Source of the DNA: a virus
Direction: 5' to 3' (one strand)
Virus record (IMG/VR): IMGVR_UViG_3300027917_000064
Location: 1 to 49,650 of that record
Length of the DNA stretch: 49,650 nt
Position numbers and translations under genes: made by a program. The notes beneath the pieces were generated by a model. The model ran no database searches. It worked only from the letters and a program-made list of their open reading frames with translations, and had not been told where the DNA came from. This document shows positions 34,482-40,980 of the stretch, piece after piece (within the stretch, counting starts at the first letter, position 1; the number at the start of each line of letters is the position of its first letter).

Positions 34482-35555
34482 TCACACCTTGTTCAAGTCT
34501 ATACTAGTAACCTTCATGAAGATCTCAGCGACTTGCTTCTGATCATCTTCAATCAGCTTGTTACCAAACGAAAGACGAAATGCCTTGGCAAGATCACCCC
34601 AATAAGTAACCTTCGAGGCCCATGTTACCAGACCACGAGGTGACATAGTGAAGTTGATAGTGCCAGTGTCATACCCACGACGCACGAGCGCAGCTACCTC
34701 AAGCATACGAGCGAGCCAGTCGTCAGGGATATTGGGCACCCTGCTCTTTATGACTGCTGTTTCATGTTCCTTGGATAGATAGTCTAACTGGATGGTAGTA
34801 GAGAACCTGTCAATTAGAGCCTCATTCTGCACGTTGGTTCCAGCATATCTCCCAGATGTATCACCCTGTAGCTTAGTGTTATCAGTCGCCCCGATCCTGA
34901 ACCACGGTGCAGGTTGGATGTACCGTTCACCCTTCGGCTTGTCAGGAATATAGATAGGACCGTTGGGTTCCAGCGGTGACATCAAAGCCATCGCAATACC
35001 AGCAGGCGTGGCACTGATCTCATCGCACGTTAGCATACCACCGTGCTTACCAAGCAAGGGTAACGGACCATCAATCCAGTCCAACTCACCCGCTGCAAGC
35101 GAGGGTGTACCAAAGAACGCAGAAGATTCCATGTCCTGCCTACAGTTGACACGGAACCAAGGGATACGCATACGTGCACAGATCTGCTGTTGTAATGTGG
35201 TCTTGCCACTGCCCTTCTTGCCAGTTATCAGTAACCTGTCGTTGTTCATGATGGCAACGACTGCTTCTTCTGTCTCTGCGGGTGGGAAGATGTAGCCCTC
35301 GTCCACAACAGGGATGAACTGACGTACATCCTCGTGCCAATCACTCACCTTGAAGACACGTACCGCATGGTCAATGCCACTCGGTGGCTTGATATCAAAC
35401 ACCTTGGTAAAGGGCTGCTCCCCACTTTCCAGTTTGATCTCCACCTTGATATCGTCCCTCTTATGAGACGCCTTCTTAGTCTTCCGCTTCTTTGCGGACA
35501 TCTCTTCCTCTGCTTCCTTAAGAACAGCAAAGAGTTCTTCATCCAATGACGACAT
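34482..35555 (-). CDS. CobS/MoxR-type AAA+ ATPase
   Basis: A 357-residue AAA+ protein (ATG 35555, nine bases after GGAGG; its first base overlaps the upstream TGA). It has Walker A LLITGKKGSGKTTLQQQ and Walker B GGMLTCDEIS (Asp178, Glu179). A MoxR/CobS-type insertion follows: FFGTPSL, LMSPLEPNGPIYI, then FRIGATDNTKLQGD and an arginine-finger region near ALIDRFST. CobS is the ATPase partner of CobT in cobaltochelatase; MoxR ATPases act with VWA proteins to load metals or remodel proteins. The adjacent gene is a VWA protein, forming a CobS/CobT-like pair. Confidence 0.85.
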   Translation of the reverse strand: MSSLDEELFAVLKEAEEEMSAKKRKTKKASHKRDDIKVEIKLESGEQPFTKVFDIKPPSGIDHAVRVFKVSDWHEDVRQFIPVVDEGYIFPPAETEEAVVAIMNNDRLLITGKKGSGKTTLQQQICARMRIPWFRVNCRQDMESSAFFGTPSLAAGELDWIDGPLPLLGKHGGMLTCDEISATPAGIAMALMSPLEPNGPIYIPDKPKGERYIQPAPWFRIGATDNTKLQGDTSGRYAGTNVQNEALIDRFSTTIQLDYLSKEHETAVIKSRVPNIPDDWLARMLEVAALVRRGYDTGTINFTMSPRGLVTWASKVTYWGDLAKAFRLSFGNKLIEDDQKQVAEIFMKVTSIDLNKV

Positions 35556-37390
35556 CACACAGTTCCTCCATTAAGGATGTTGTAACTAATCACCTTAAGC
35601 AACCCATCTTCCAACTCATCAGCACGTTGTATGACTACGTGCTTCTTATAAAACTGTATCACGTTCCTGTCCATGATACCAATGCCTATGATATCAGCAC
35701 GCTTCTGCTCTTCGATGTGCTGAACAACGTACTTCAGTGCGTAGTACGGATCAGTGTCACCTATCCCATCAGCAGGGGATCCATCACTGAGTACAATGAG
35801 TACCTTACGCTTGGTCTGCTGTTGCAAGAGCCTATCGTACGCAAAGTTAATAGCATCAGCATCCGCATTGCCCCACATACGTGAAGTAAAGTCATCGAAC
35901 CTACTGTATATCTGCTCATCAGTAGCCCTGATGCTGAATGGTTTGATCACGCCTACGATTGTACCGTAGTCCTCACTGAACGTCAATATTTCTGTGTTGA
36001 CACGCAGCACGTTACTAATAACGTGGTTAATTAGCATCGCACTCTTTGTTGCGTGCACCACCTTGGGTCCGTTCATGCTACCACTCATGTCTACCAGAAC
36101 AGACACACTTGTATCAAGTAAGTCCGCTTCATACTTCTTACGAAACACACGCCTGTTCCAGTCACCATCACCCACAATAGGCAAGGCAGCACGGTACAAC
36201 GCACGGTTATGGATGGTACCCTTTGTGTGACCACCCATGTACAGCGTAGCACTCTTGACTTGCAAGTACCTACGTACCCTGTTAGCAAAGGAGGTACTAG
36301 TATTCAGCTTGCTGAGGCTACCACCCTCACGGTTAAGATAGCCTGATCTTAAGGGCTTAGGATTATTGTGGTACTGCACAGTCTTGATGTTCTTTAAGTC
36401 TTCAGGTATCCAGACTTTACGAACACGGTGCTTCGCATAGTCTAGCCCAAGACCGTGACCAGCAGGATCATGTGGATCTTTGGGCTCGTGCTGTGTCTTG
36501 ACAAAGAACTCGTAAGGGATAGTGTACTTGCCTGTCCTCTCGTCCCACTGTCCTTCCTTTGCAGGCTTGCCATCACCCCGCTTGCCCACCTTTCCATCCT
36601 TGCCTCCCTTCTTCTCTTCATTCTCCTCGCTCTCTTCCGACTCACCCCTACCTTCTCCCTTTCTCAACTCCTGCATTTCCTGTTCCACTTCCTCTGGTGT
36701 CTTGTCCCAGAGTAAGCCATACAGTTTCTTAGCAAGCTCAATAGTTTCATCACCACTACCAAGGTTATTAATATCCTTGATAGCATCAGCGTGATGTAGC
36801 TTGTTGACGTACTCACTGATGTTGGGATAGGTTGAAGTGGATAGCTCAAGCTCCTCTCGCATGTGCACGCTGGCACCCGGACACCACTGTGACTGTGCTA
36901 CACCAGCAGTCAGGAACATGGCACTCATCTTGGCTGTCTCATCTGCCAACTGATCGCTTGGTACGTTGTGTACTAGTTCCTTTGTGAACTGAAGTGACTC
37001 GTGTCCTAGTATCTCACGACCATCACTGATGATACGCTCATCACCCACGTACCTAGAGGCTGCGCTCTTCTCAATGCGCTGGTCCTCTAAGATGTTGCAT
37101 ATAGCACCAAGTGGGTGCCCTATGTGCAAGCCTGTGTCCTCTACCAAATCAAGATACTCACTACCCTCAATGTGGTGAGACAACTCGTGACGCACAAAGA
37201 ACCTGAGCTTTGCCTCATCATCCACAGTCAACCGTTCATTGAACGTGGGTATTAGTAACGTCCTCTTGTTTGTGCAAGGACCGGGGATGTCATCCCTGAA
37301 CTGCACATCTATGTCATTCCTGCTGCACTCACTCCAGATCCAGCGTCGAAGGTGGTTGAGTTCATTGAGGGAGGTCTGTCCCTTTGCCAT
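35555..37390 (-). CDS. CobT-like VWA protein with N-terminal HExxH metallopeptidase-like domain
   Basis: A 611-residue protein. N-terminal residues 60-107 have RFFVRHELSHHIEG (HELSH, residues 68-72) and ICNILEDQRIEK, giving an HExxH plus downstream E/D set like a zincin. The centre (240-285) is a Lys/Glu-rich low-complexity linker. The C-terminal half is a von Willebrand A domain with an intact MIDAS (LVDMSGSMNG, Asp434-Ser436-Ser438), then LIVLSDGSPADG. CobT of cobaltochelatase has a related layout. No CobN is seen. It is paired with the CobS-like ATPase with a one-base overlap. An exact palindrome was not seen inside it; a one-mismatch copy at 36011 and others lie within. Confidence 0.82.
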   Translation of the reverse strand: MAKGQTSLNELNHLRRWIWSECSRNDIDVQFRDDIPGPCTNKRTLLIPTFNERLTVDDEAKLRFFVRHELSHHIEGSEYLDLVEDTGLHIGHPLGAICNILEDQRIEKSAASRYVGDERIISDGREILGHESLQFTKELVHNVPSDQLADETAKMSAMFLTAGVAQSQWCPGASVHMREELELSTSTYPNISEYVNKLHHADAIKDINNLGSGDETIELAKKLYGLLWDKTPEEVEQEMQELRKGEGRGESEESEENEEKKGGKDGKVGKRGDGKPAKEGQWDERTGKYTIPYEFFVKTQHEPKDPHDPAGHGLGLDYAKHRVRKVWIPEDLKNIKTVQYHNNPKPLRSGYLNREGGSLSKLNTSTSFANRVRRYLQVKSATLYMGGHTKGTIHNRALYRAALPIVGDGDWNRRVFRKKYEADLLDTSVSVLVDMSGSMNGPKVVHATKSAMLINHVISNVLRVNTEILTFSEDYGTIVGVIKPFSIRATDEQIYSRFDDFTSRMWGNADADAINFAYDRLLQQQTKRKVLIVLSDGSPADGIGDTDPYYALKYVVQHIEEQKRADIIGIGIMDRNVIQFYKKHVVIQRADELEDGLLKVISYNILNGGTV

Positions 37391-37405
37391 ATCTGCTACC
37401 TCTTA

Positions 37406-37472
37406 GTTACTAGTATTAATATATATATATATTCTTATTCTTATTTATATATATAATATATATATTATACCA
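37406..37472. promoter_or_regulatory. palindrome and A+T tract upstream of the CobT-like gene
   Basis: A two-mismatch palindrome (37406-37417) is followed by a 56-base almost pure A/T run (37414-37469) that reaches the stop of the next gene. It separates the CobT/CobS/replication block from the small early genes on its right. It could hold a leftward promoter, an intrinsically curved site or a local melting point. No clear -35 and -10 pair was found. Confidence 0.45.
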
Positions 37473-37752
37473 CACTCTCAAACCACTGGTCAAATTGTTT
37501 GAGGCACCTGCCCACTGCGATAGCCCATCCCAGCCTGCGGTTAGGCTGATCGTGCGGGTTGCACCAGCTAGACCCAAAGGCTACTGCCTTGTTGGTCTTG
37601 CGGTTGATGACAGCAGCCCATGTATGGTACTTGGCACTGTGCCCGTGGCACTTGATTGGCCCCTTGCTGTGGTGCACCTCCACCTTGTAACCTGCTGATT
37701 CCAATAGCTTAATCCTGTGCCTGTACCTTTCAAACTGTTCACTGATTGACAT
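37465..37752 (-). CDS. hypothetical early protein
   Basis: A 95-residue basic protein with His/Cys-rich middle (HHSKGPIKCHGHSAKYHTWA) and a helical C-terminus ending FDQWFESVV. The alpha/beta pattern HTWAAVINRKTNKAVAFGSS could bind a nucleotide or nucleic acid. It starts about 11 bases after GGAG and two bases from the previous gene. The family is not recognised. Confidence 0.68.
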   Translation of the reverse strand: MSISEQFERYRHRIKLLESAGYKVEVHHSKGPIKCHGHSAKYHTWAAVINRKTNKAVAFGSSWCNPHDQPNRRLGWAIAVGRCLKQFDQWFESVV

Positions 37753-37756
37753 GGTA

Positions 37757-38014
37757 TCAATGCTCCGTGTTAAAGAACTTCTGAAACAACGCTTCGACCT
37801 GTTCGATTGTGACTGTGCTCTTGCTTACGCAGAACTCCTCCTCTGTTCCGATGTGCTTACATGCAGGACACTTGAACCTTACCATCTGATCATCCATGTC
37901 CGAGTCATAGTAGCTAGCGAAATCAAAGTCTCCCTCTTGTGTGCCACACTTCGGACACTTCAACTCCCACACCTCACACTCAACGATGTCATCAGGGTTC
38001 TGGTGCATAGTCAT
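37757..38014 (-). CDS. small two-CxxC zinc-ribbon protein
   Basis: An 85-residue protein with CPKCG (Cys20, 23) and CPAC (Cys49, 52), ending in a helix (TIEQVEALFQKFFNTEH). ATG 38014 is nine bases after AGGAG. The acidic DSDMDDQ segment lies between the Cys pairs. Transcription-factor-like zinc ribbons of this shape are common in phage early regions; it could touch host RNA polymerase or DNA, but function is not shown. Confidence 0.7.
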   Translation of the reverse strand: MTMHQNPDDIVECEVWELKCPKCGTQEGDFDFASYYDSDMDDQMVRFKCPACKHIGTEEEFCVSKSTVTIEQVEALFQKFFNTEH

Positions 38015-38015
38015 G

Positions 38016-38237
38016 TCACTCTTCTCCTACGTACTTGCGAGTACCGAACTGGACAAGACACTCAACACACCCGAGAGCGACAGCACATGACAACTCTCTG
38101 TGTCTTGCTACCTTACCAGTATATTTCCAGTTTGCAAACTCGAAACCTACCTTGAACCACTGCCACGGAAAGGCAGCCGTGAACTGTACTGTCACAAACC
38201 ACGGTGCTTTCTCTCTGTAGAATTCCTTATAGAACAT
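38016..38237 (-). CDS. hypothetical early protein, aromatic-rich
   Basis: A 73-residue protein (ATG 38237, eight bases after AGGAG; upstream starts run through the palindromic spacer). It begins MFYKEFYREKAPWFVTVQFT, is rich in Phe, Trp and Tyr, and ends in a Cys-containing helix (CAVALGCVECLVQFGTRKYV). It has no clear membrane segment. The family is not recognised. Confidence 0.6.
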   Translation of the reverse strand: MFYKEFYREKAPWFVTVQFTAAFPWQWFKVGFEFANWKYTGKVARHRELSCAVALGCVECLVQFGTRKYVGEE

Positions 38238-38270
38238 TGCATACACTCCTCGTAACCATTGCATGCAATG

Positions 38271-38282
38271 GTTACTAGTAAC
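38271..38282. repeat. exact dispersed palindrome GTTACTAGTAAC
   Basis: An exact copy overlapping the right arm of the 24-bp palindrome. Confidence 0.9.
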
Positions 38283-38345
38283 ATTACAGTAACATGACAG
38301 TAACCAAGGAGTGTGACACATTTGTTACAACGTGCCACACCCCCG

Positions 38346-38357
38346 GTTACTAGTAAC
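38346..38357. repeat. exact dispersed palindrome GTTACTAGTAAC
   Basis: An exact copy that touches the stop codon of the 240-residue protein gene. Confidence 0.9.
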
Positions 38358-39080
38358 TTAGGCTGCCGCCTTCACAGGGTTCGGCTCTTCATCCTCTTCA
38401 TCGCCCCACTCATCACGCACCAAGTCATCCAACCTAGTGTTGAACATGCGGAGCACGTCCTCCCTTGAGACACTCTCAAGGACGGACAGCCTGCGAGCGA
38501 ACGTGATGCCAGCATCCATCGCCTTCTCAAGATCAGACTTGGGAGTACGAGCAGCACTCTTAGACTCCTTGATAAGATCCTGAAGCTGCGTCTTACCACG
38601 AGGTGTGCCATCCGAACGCCACAAGATGTGGCCTCCATCCTTCACAACCCCAAGGATCTGCTCACCACCACGCACTGCGTTAGTAATGACAGACTTCGCA
38701 CTCTTCAAGGAGTTCTTCATCTTCTCCCTGATCTGACCCACACGCTCCAGCCTCTCGACCTTCTCAGGTCCAGTGTGCTTGGCCTCAATATCCTTAGCAC
38801 GGATGTCAAGCTCCTCAAACACATCCTTCTGGAGCTTCACGATCTCAACACCGATGGCCTTAGCCGCATCCTCGTAAGACTCAAAGGTCATGCCACGCAA
38901 GGCATCGTTACCGATAGCCAACACCTGACCGAACGAGTTCTCAAACAACTTATCGACAGTCAACTGACCCTCGACAGCCATGATAGTCTCGTTGACCCAC
39001 TGCTGACGCGGCTTCGCCTCAATGGCACAGCCCTTGAACGTGATGGCAGCAGTCATCTTAGCCTTCTTACTCGTAGTCAC
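38358..39080 (-). CDS. hypothetical early protein, helical
   Basis: A 240-residue protein with a GTG start (39078-39080) six bases after GAGGAG. It is mainly helical and charged, with a coiled-coil-like centre (ELDIRAKDIEAKHTGPEKVE, then RLERVGQIREKMKNSLKSAK) and an acidic tail (DEWGDEEDEEPNPVKAAA). It lies early in the leftward transcript, so it may be abundant in early infection. The family is not recognised. Codon use is G+C-rich. Confidence 0.7.
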   Translation of the reverse strand: MTTSKKAKMTAAITFKGCAIEAKPRQQWVNETIMAVEGQLTVDKLFENSFGQVLAIGNDALRGMTFESYEDAAKAIGVEIVKLQKDVFEELDIRAKDIEAKHTGPEKVERLERVGQIREKMKNSLKSAKSVITNAVRGGEQILGVVKDGGHILWRSDGTPRGKTQLQDLIKESKSAARTPKSDLEKAMDAGITFARRLSVLESVSREDVLRMFNTRLDDLVRDEWGDEEDEEPNPVKAAA

Positions 39081-39098
39081 TTCAATCTCCTCGGGTTA

Positions 39099-39227
39099 TT
39101 AGTAACCCAGTAGTAGTGCACACACACCTAGTACTAACACAACAAGAGCGAGTGCAACTAGGCACACACCCACTCCAACCAACAGAAACTCAATGCGTCT
39201 TACGTTCCACACCTCACCACCTCCCAT
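39099..39227 (-). CDS. 42-residue membrane peptide
   Basis: A single-TM peptide (FLLVGVGVCLVALALVVLVL, then GVCALLLGY) after a short basic N-terminus. The start is uncertain: ATG 39227 lies in the previous gene, or GTG 39215 sits just three bases after GGAGGT. It overlaps the 62-residue protein gene. The DNA end overlaps a one-mismatch palindrome at 39095-39106. Function unknown. Confidence 0.5.
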   Translation of the reverse strand: MGGGEVWNVRRIEFLLVGVGVCLVALALVVLVLGVCALLLGY

Positions 39228-39402
39228 CAATCTGTGAGATGAGATCGTCACGCTCCTGTGCCCACTCAGCACACTTCTCAATGTACCACATAGGCAGATC
39301 AAGCGCAAGGTATGCAGCCTTGGCCTCCTCCTTATCGAACGTACCGATCCACGAGTTCAACTCAAGGATCCGACGCACGATGTGCTTGTAGTCGTGCTTC
39401 AT
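39214..39402 (-). CDS. 62-residue hypothetical protein
   Basis: A helical small protein (MKHDYKHIVRRILELNSWIG, then FDKEEAKAAYLALDLPMWYI). ATG 39402 has GGAGGT four to five bases upstream, a strong site. It follows the 85-residue protein gene by three bases. The family is not recognised. Confidence 0.65.
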   Translation of the reverse strand: MKHDYKHIVRRILELNSWIGTFDKEEAKAAYLALDLPMWYIEKCAEWAQERDDLISQIDGRW

Positions 39403-39405
39403 ATA

Positions 39406-39663
39406 TCACCTCCGATTCATCATGTACTTGGCGTCGAGGTTCTTCAACTCCTGCTCAAGCAAGTCGATGGCACGAGTGTAGTCCTTGTACTCGTGATGCT
39501 TCGCCCACTTGAGGCTGAGAGGACGGGACTTGAGAGTCTCGATCTCACGCTGGATGTTACGACGCTTGTTCTTGTAGGTCACATCGAACTGCGTCGCATA
39601 CATGAGCTTGCGACGGGTGTTCCCAGCCTGCCGCTTGTTCGCCTTGTTCACACTGTCAGCCAT
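39406..39663 (-). CDS. 85-residue basic helical early protein
   Basis: This is the first clear protein gene after the leader of the early promoter. It is Lys/Arg/Asn-rich and helical (KANKRQAGNTRRKLMYATQF; then YKNKRRNIQREIETLKSRPL), so it may bind nucleic acid. AGGA lies about 10 bases before ATG 39663, just downstream of two hyphenated palindromes. It is a candidate for early takeover functions, but no family is recognised. Confidence 0.65.
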   Translation of the reverse strand: MADSVNKANKRQAGNTRRKLMYATQFDVTYKNKRRNIQREIETLKSRPLSLKWAKHHEYKDYTRAIDLLEQELKNLDAKYMMNRR

Positions 39664-39676
39664 GATACTTGCTTCC

Positions 39677-39691
39677 TATTACTAGGTAATA
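39677..39691. promoter_or_regulatory. hyphenated palindrome TATTACTAGGTAATA
   Basis: ATTAC-TAG-GTAAT with a 3-base spacer, just upstream of the 85-residue protein start. It belongs to the same class as the sites at 40144, 40244 and 40752, and differs from the dispersed 12-mer by one extra central base. Confidence 0.6.
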
Positions 39692-40139
39692 ACTAGGCAG
39701 TTACTAATAACTGCCACCTCCTGCTGCACGCAGGCTCGTGCACACTCCAGTCGAATGTGCACTGGTCTACATACAGGATATACTGCTGTTAGACGATGCG
39801 AATACTCGGACGTTCTGGTCCTAACGTCGCAGGACATACGTTGCCTGTCCGTACCGGCTTTCACCCCACGATACTAGTAACCAAGTGCCTGTTCCTATGT
39901 GCCTGTGATGCGTGTGTTCATGCTTGATCCAACCACGCTACCGCTCCCGCTTGCGGCATCCATCGTACAGTCTAAGGACCGCACATCACATCAGGCTAAT
40001 ACACTTGAGCCCTCTCGTGTTTGCTAGGTCTGGGCTAGCGGCACCGCTCGTGCACGCGAGGTGTGCTATGCCTCGCGGGACTCCTGTACCAGAGCCTCCA
40101 TCCTGCTGCGCGACTCGCAGGCATCCGTAATCTGCGCCA

Positions 40140-40160
40140 GCTAATTACTGAGTAATAAGC
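40140..40160. promoter_or_regulatory. hyphenated palindrome downstream of early start site
   Basis: ATTAC-TGA-GTAAT with outer GCT/AGC arms, about 25-45 bases downstream of the predicted start of the early promoter. Placement fits a repressor or roadblock operator. Confidence 0.6.
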
Positions 40161-40192
40161 TAAATCTAAACTCAATAATCCACTGTAACACC

Positions 40193-40221
40193 ATTATACC
40201 ACATTAGCACGCTTATGTCAA
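40193..40221 (-). promoter_or_regulatory. consensus sigma70 promoter for the leftward early operon
   Basis: On the minus strand this reads TTGACA (40221-40216), a 17-base spacer, then TATAAT (40198-40193). Both boxes and spacing are the perfect bacterial consensus. Transcription should begin near 40186 and run left through the structured leader into the early and replication genes. It is flanked by two ATTAC-N3-GTAAT-like palindromes and an exact GTTACTAGTAAC at 40257-40268, so it is likely a controlled, very strong promoter read by host RNA polymerase. Confidence 0.88.
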
Positions 40222-40243
40222 CTAATAAGGCACGCCCACACTC

Positions 40244-40268
40244 TTATTACTGAGTAGTTACTAGTAAC
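40244..40268. promoter_or_regulatory. palindrome pair upstream of the early promoter
   Basis: A degenerate hyphenated site (TTATTACTGAGTAG, 40244-40257) runs directly into an exact GTTACTAGTAAC (40257-40268). It lies about 23-47 bases upstream of the -35 box, where activators or looping repressors usually bind. Confidence 0.6.
40257..40268. repeat. exact dispersed palindrome GTTACTAGTAAC
   Basis: An exact copy upstream of the consensus early promoter. Confidence 0.9.
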
Positions 40269-40278
40269 CTTCTGGCAT

Positions 40279-40307
40279 AAAAAAAGGGAGGCCTTGCGGC
40301 CTCCCTT
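40279..40307 (-). terminator. intrinsic terminator after the 138-residue protein gene
   Basis: On the minus strand the hairpin GGGAGGCC-GCAA-GGCCTCCC is followed by a run of seven T residues (40285-40279). It lies 14 bases past the stop of the leftward gene 40321-40737, so that gene is its own transcript, insulated from the promoter at 40193-40221. Confidence 0.92.
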
Positions 40308-40320
40308 GGGTTAGGTTGGG

Positions 40321-40737
40321 TTACTTGCTGAGGTTCTTCTGAAGGTAGGCCGCGCAGGCATCGCGCTCGACCTTGCTGGTCTGCGACCAGACCGCGACCA
40401 GTGCCTTGCACAGTTCCATCGCAGTCAACCCGTCGGCGCTCGGGCCGTCGGTCTTCGCCTTGCGTCCCGCACCCTTAGCCCTCTTCGCGGCAAATCCCTT
40501 CGCCTTGCGCTGGATCGTCGCGTAAGTGCTGACACGCTGCAACGCGTACACGACGCGATCAGACTTAGCATCCTTACCTGCGGTTGCCTTGATATCAGTC
40601 CGCAGGTCTTCTGCGAACTTGTCTAGGCCCGCCGCGTCAAGATTGGACGTGAGGCGCATGAATTCCGCCTTGTTGGTCGCGTCCGCCTTGCCAGCGCGAA
40701 GGATGGAAAGGGCCAGATTGTGGATAGCAGTAGTCAT
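40321..40737 (-). CDS. 138-residue G+C-rich early protein, own transcript
   Basis: A basic helical protein (start at MTTAIHNLALSILRAGKADA; a longer reading frame to 40959 runs through control sequence and is rejected). GGAG lies 10 bases before ATG 40737. The centre is Lys/Ala-rich (QRKAKGFAAKRAKGAGRKAK), like small DNA- or RNA-binding proteins. The end (VERDACAAYLQKNLSK) is helical. Its G+C content is far above that of its neighbours. It is the first gene leftward of the origin-like region with its own terminator, suggesting an early regulator or host-takeover protein. It is also the best-placed candidate for binding the clustered palindromes, but this is only inference. Confidence 0.7.
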   Translation of the reverse strand: MTTAIHNLALSILRAGKADATNKAEFMRLTSNLDAAGLDKFAEDLRTDIKATAGKDAKSDRVVYALQRVSTYATIQRKAKGFAAKRAKGAGRKAKTDGPSADGLTAMELCKALVAVWSQTSKVERDACAAYLQKNLSK

Positions 40738-40751
40738 GATTTGAGTCTCCG

Positions 40752-40768
40752 TTATTACTCGGTAATAA
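40752..40768. promoter_or_regulatory. 17-bp hyphenated palindrome TTATTAC-TCG-GTAATAA
   Basis: Perfect 7-bp arms around a 3-base spacer, 15-31 bases upstream of the 138-residue gene start. It is the best copy of the early-region palindrome class and may be an operator or an mRNA hairpin next to the ribosome site. Confidence 0.65.
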
Positions 40769-40814
40769 GACACGCGCCTCGCGGTCGCCGCCCGGCGCCA
40801 GCGCGTCAGTCTAG

Positions 40815-40828
40815 TTGTTAAAGAACCG
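40815..40828 (-). promoter_or_regulatory. boxA-like antitermination string
   Basis: The minus strand reads GGTTCTTTAACAAC, which matches the ribosomal-operon boxA (TGCTCTTTAACAAT) at 11 of 14 positions. It lies about 80-90 bases upstream of the 138-residue protein start. It could recruit host NusB/S10 to early transcripts. A single short match is weak evidence. Confidence 0.35.
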
Positions 40829-40971
40829 GGTCGGCTCGGCGGCCACCCATCTCCCTTGTACTCCCGTCGGGCGTGGATCACATCGTGGAAACTACGTATG
40901 TACGGATATACAGTACTCGATCCGGGAGGGTGTTGCGTAAAAACAACCTGTAAGATCAACGGCTTAGAGCC

Positions 40972-40980
40972 TGTGGATAA
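40972..40980 (-). promoter_or_regulatory. perfect DnaA box (TTATCCACA on minus strand)
   Basis: TGTGGATAA on the plus strand is the exact complement of the consensus DnaA box. By chance a given 9-mer on either strand is expected about 0.4 times in this genome, so alone it is not proof. Its place beside an iteron-like array and an A+T tract in the only large gene-free control region makes it more convincing. Confidence 0.6.

Larger units (their letters stand above)
38252..38357. promoter_or_regulatory. stacked palindromes and GTAAC half-sites
   Basis: A 24-bp perfect palindrome (38252-38275, arms GTAACCATTGCA and TGCAATGGTTAC) overlaps an exact GTTACTAGTAAC (38271-38282). Direct CAGTAAC half-sites follow, and a second exact copy (38346-38357) abuts the stop of the next gene. 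The spacer is 121 bases. It looks like an operator cluster for a dimeric DNA-binding protein that recognises GTAAC halves in more than one orientation. Confidence 0.6.
39664..40186 (-). ncRNA. hairpin-rich leader / possible structured RNA
   Basis: This is a roughly 500-base non-coding stretch that the consensus promoter at 40193-40221 should transcribe. Perfect-arm hairpins visible include CGCGAGG/CCTCGCG (40055-40077), CCTGC/GCAGG (40112-40131 and 39720-39734), GACGTT/AACGTC (39809-39828), GGACA/TGTCC (39832-39850), GTGCAC arms (39744-39768) and GGCAGTTA/TAACTGCC (39696-39715). It is G+C-rich between A+T-rich flanks. I found no convincing protein gene or tRNA here. It could be a regulatory leader, a stability element or a functional RNA. 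Confidence 0.45.

Noticed and set aside
39682-39864. A 60-residue reading frame inside the leader (minus strand)
   Set aside because: GTG start without a proper ribosome site, unusual composition rich in Cys, Arg and Val, and it runs through several hairpins. More likely chance.
39700-40140. Possible tRNA or tmRNA genes in the hairpin-rich leader
   Set aside because: No segment has a proper T-arm (TTCRANY loop with 5-bp stem), acceptor stem and anticodon arm in the right order. The string TTCGACT near 39750 does not fit tRNA spacing.
22244-40737. A phage single-subunit RNA polymerase or T7-type promoters
   Set aside because: None of the leftward genes shows the polymerase motifs and no repeated 20-23-bp promoter string was found. 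Host RNA polymerase seems to be used, as the consensus sigma70 promoter suggests.
40738-40959. Upstream 74-codon extension of the 138-residue gene
   Set aside because: It would cover the boxA-like string and the perfect hyphenated palindrome, has odd composition, and a good ribosome site lies just before the inner ATG at 40737.
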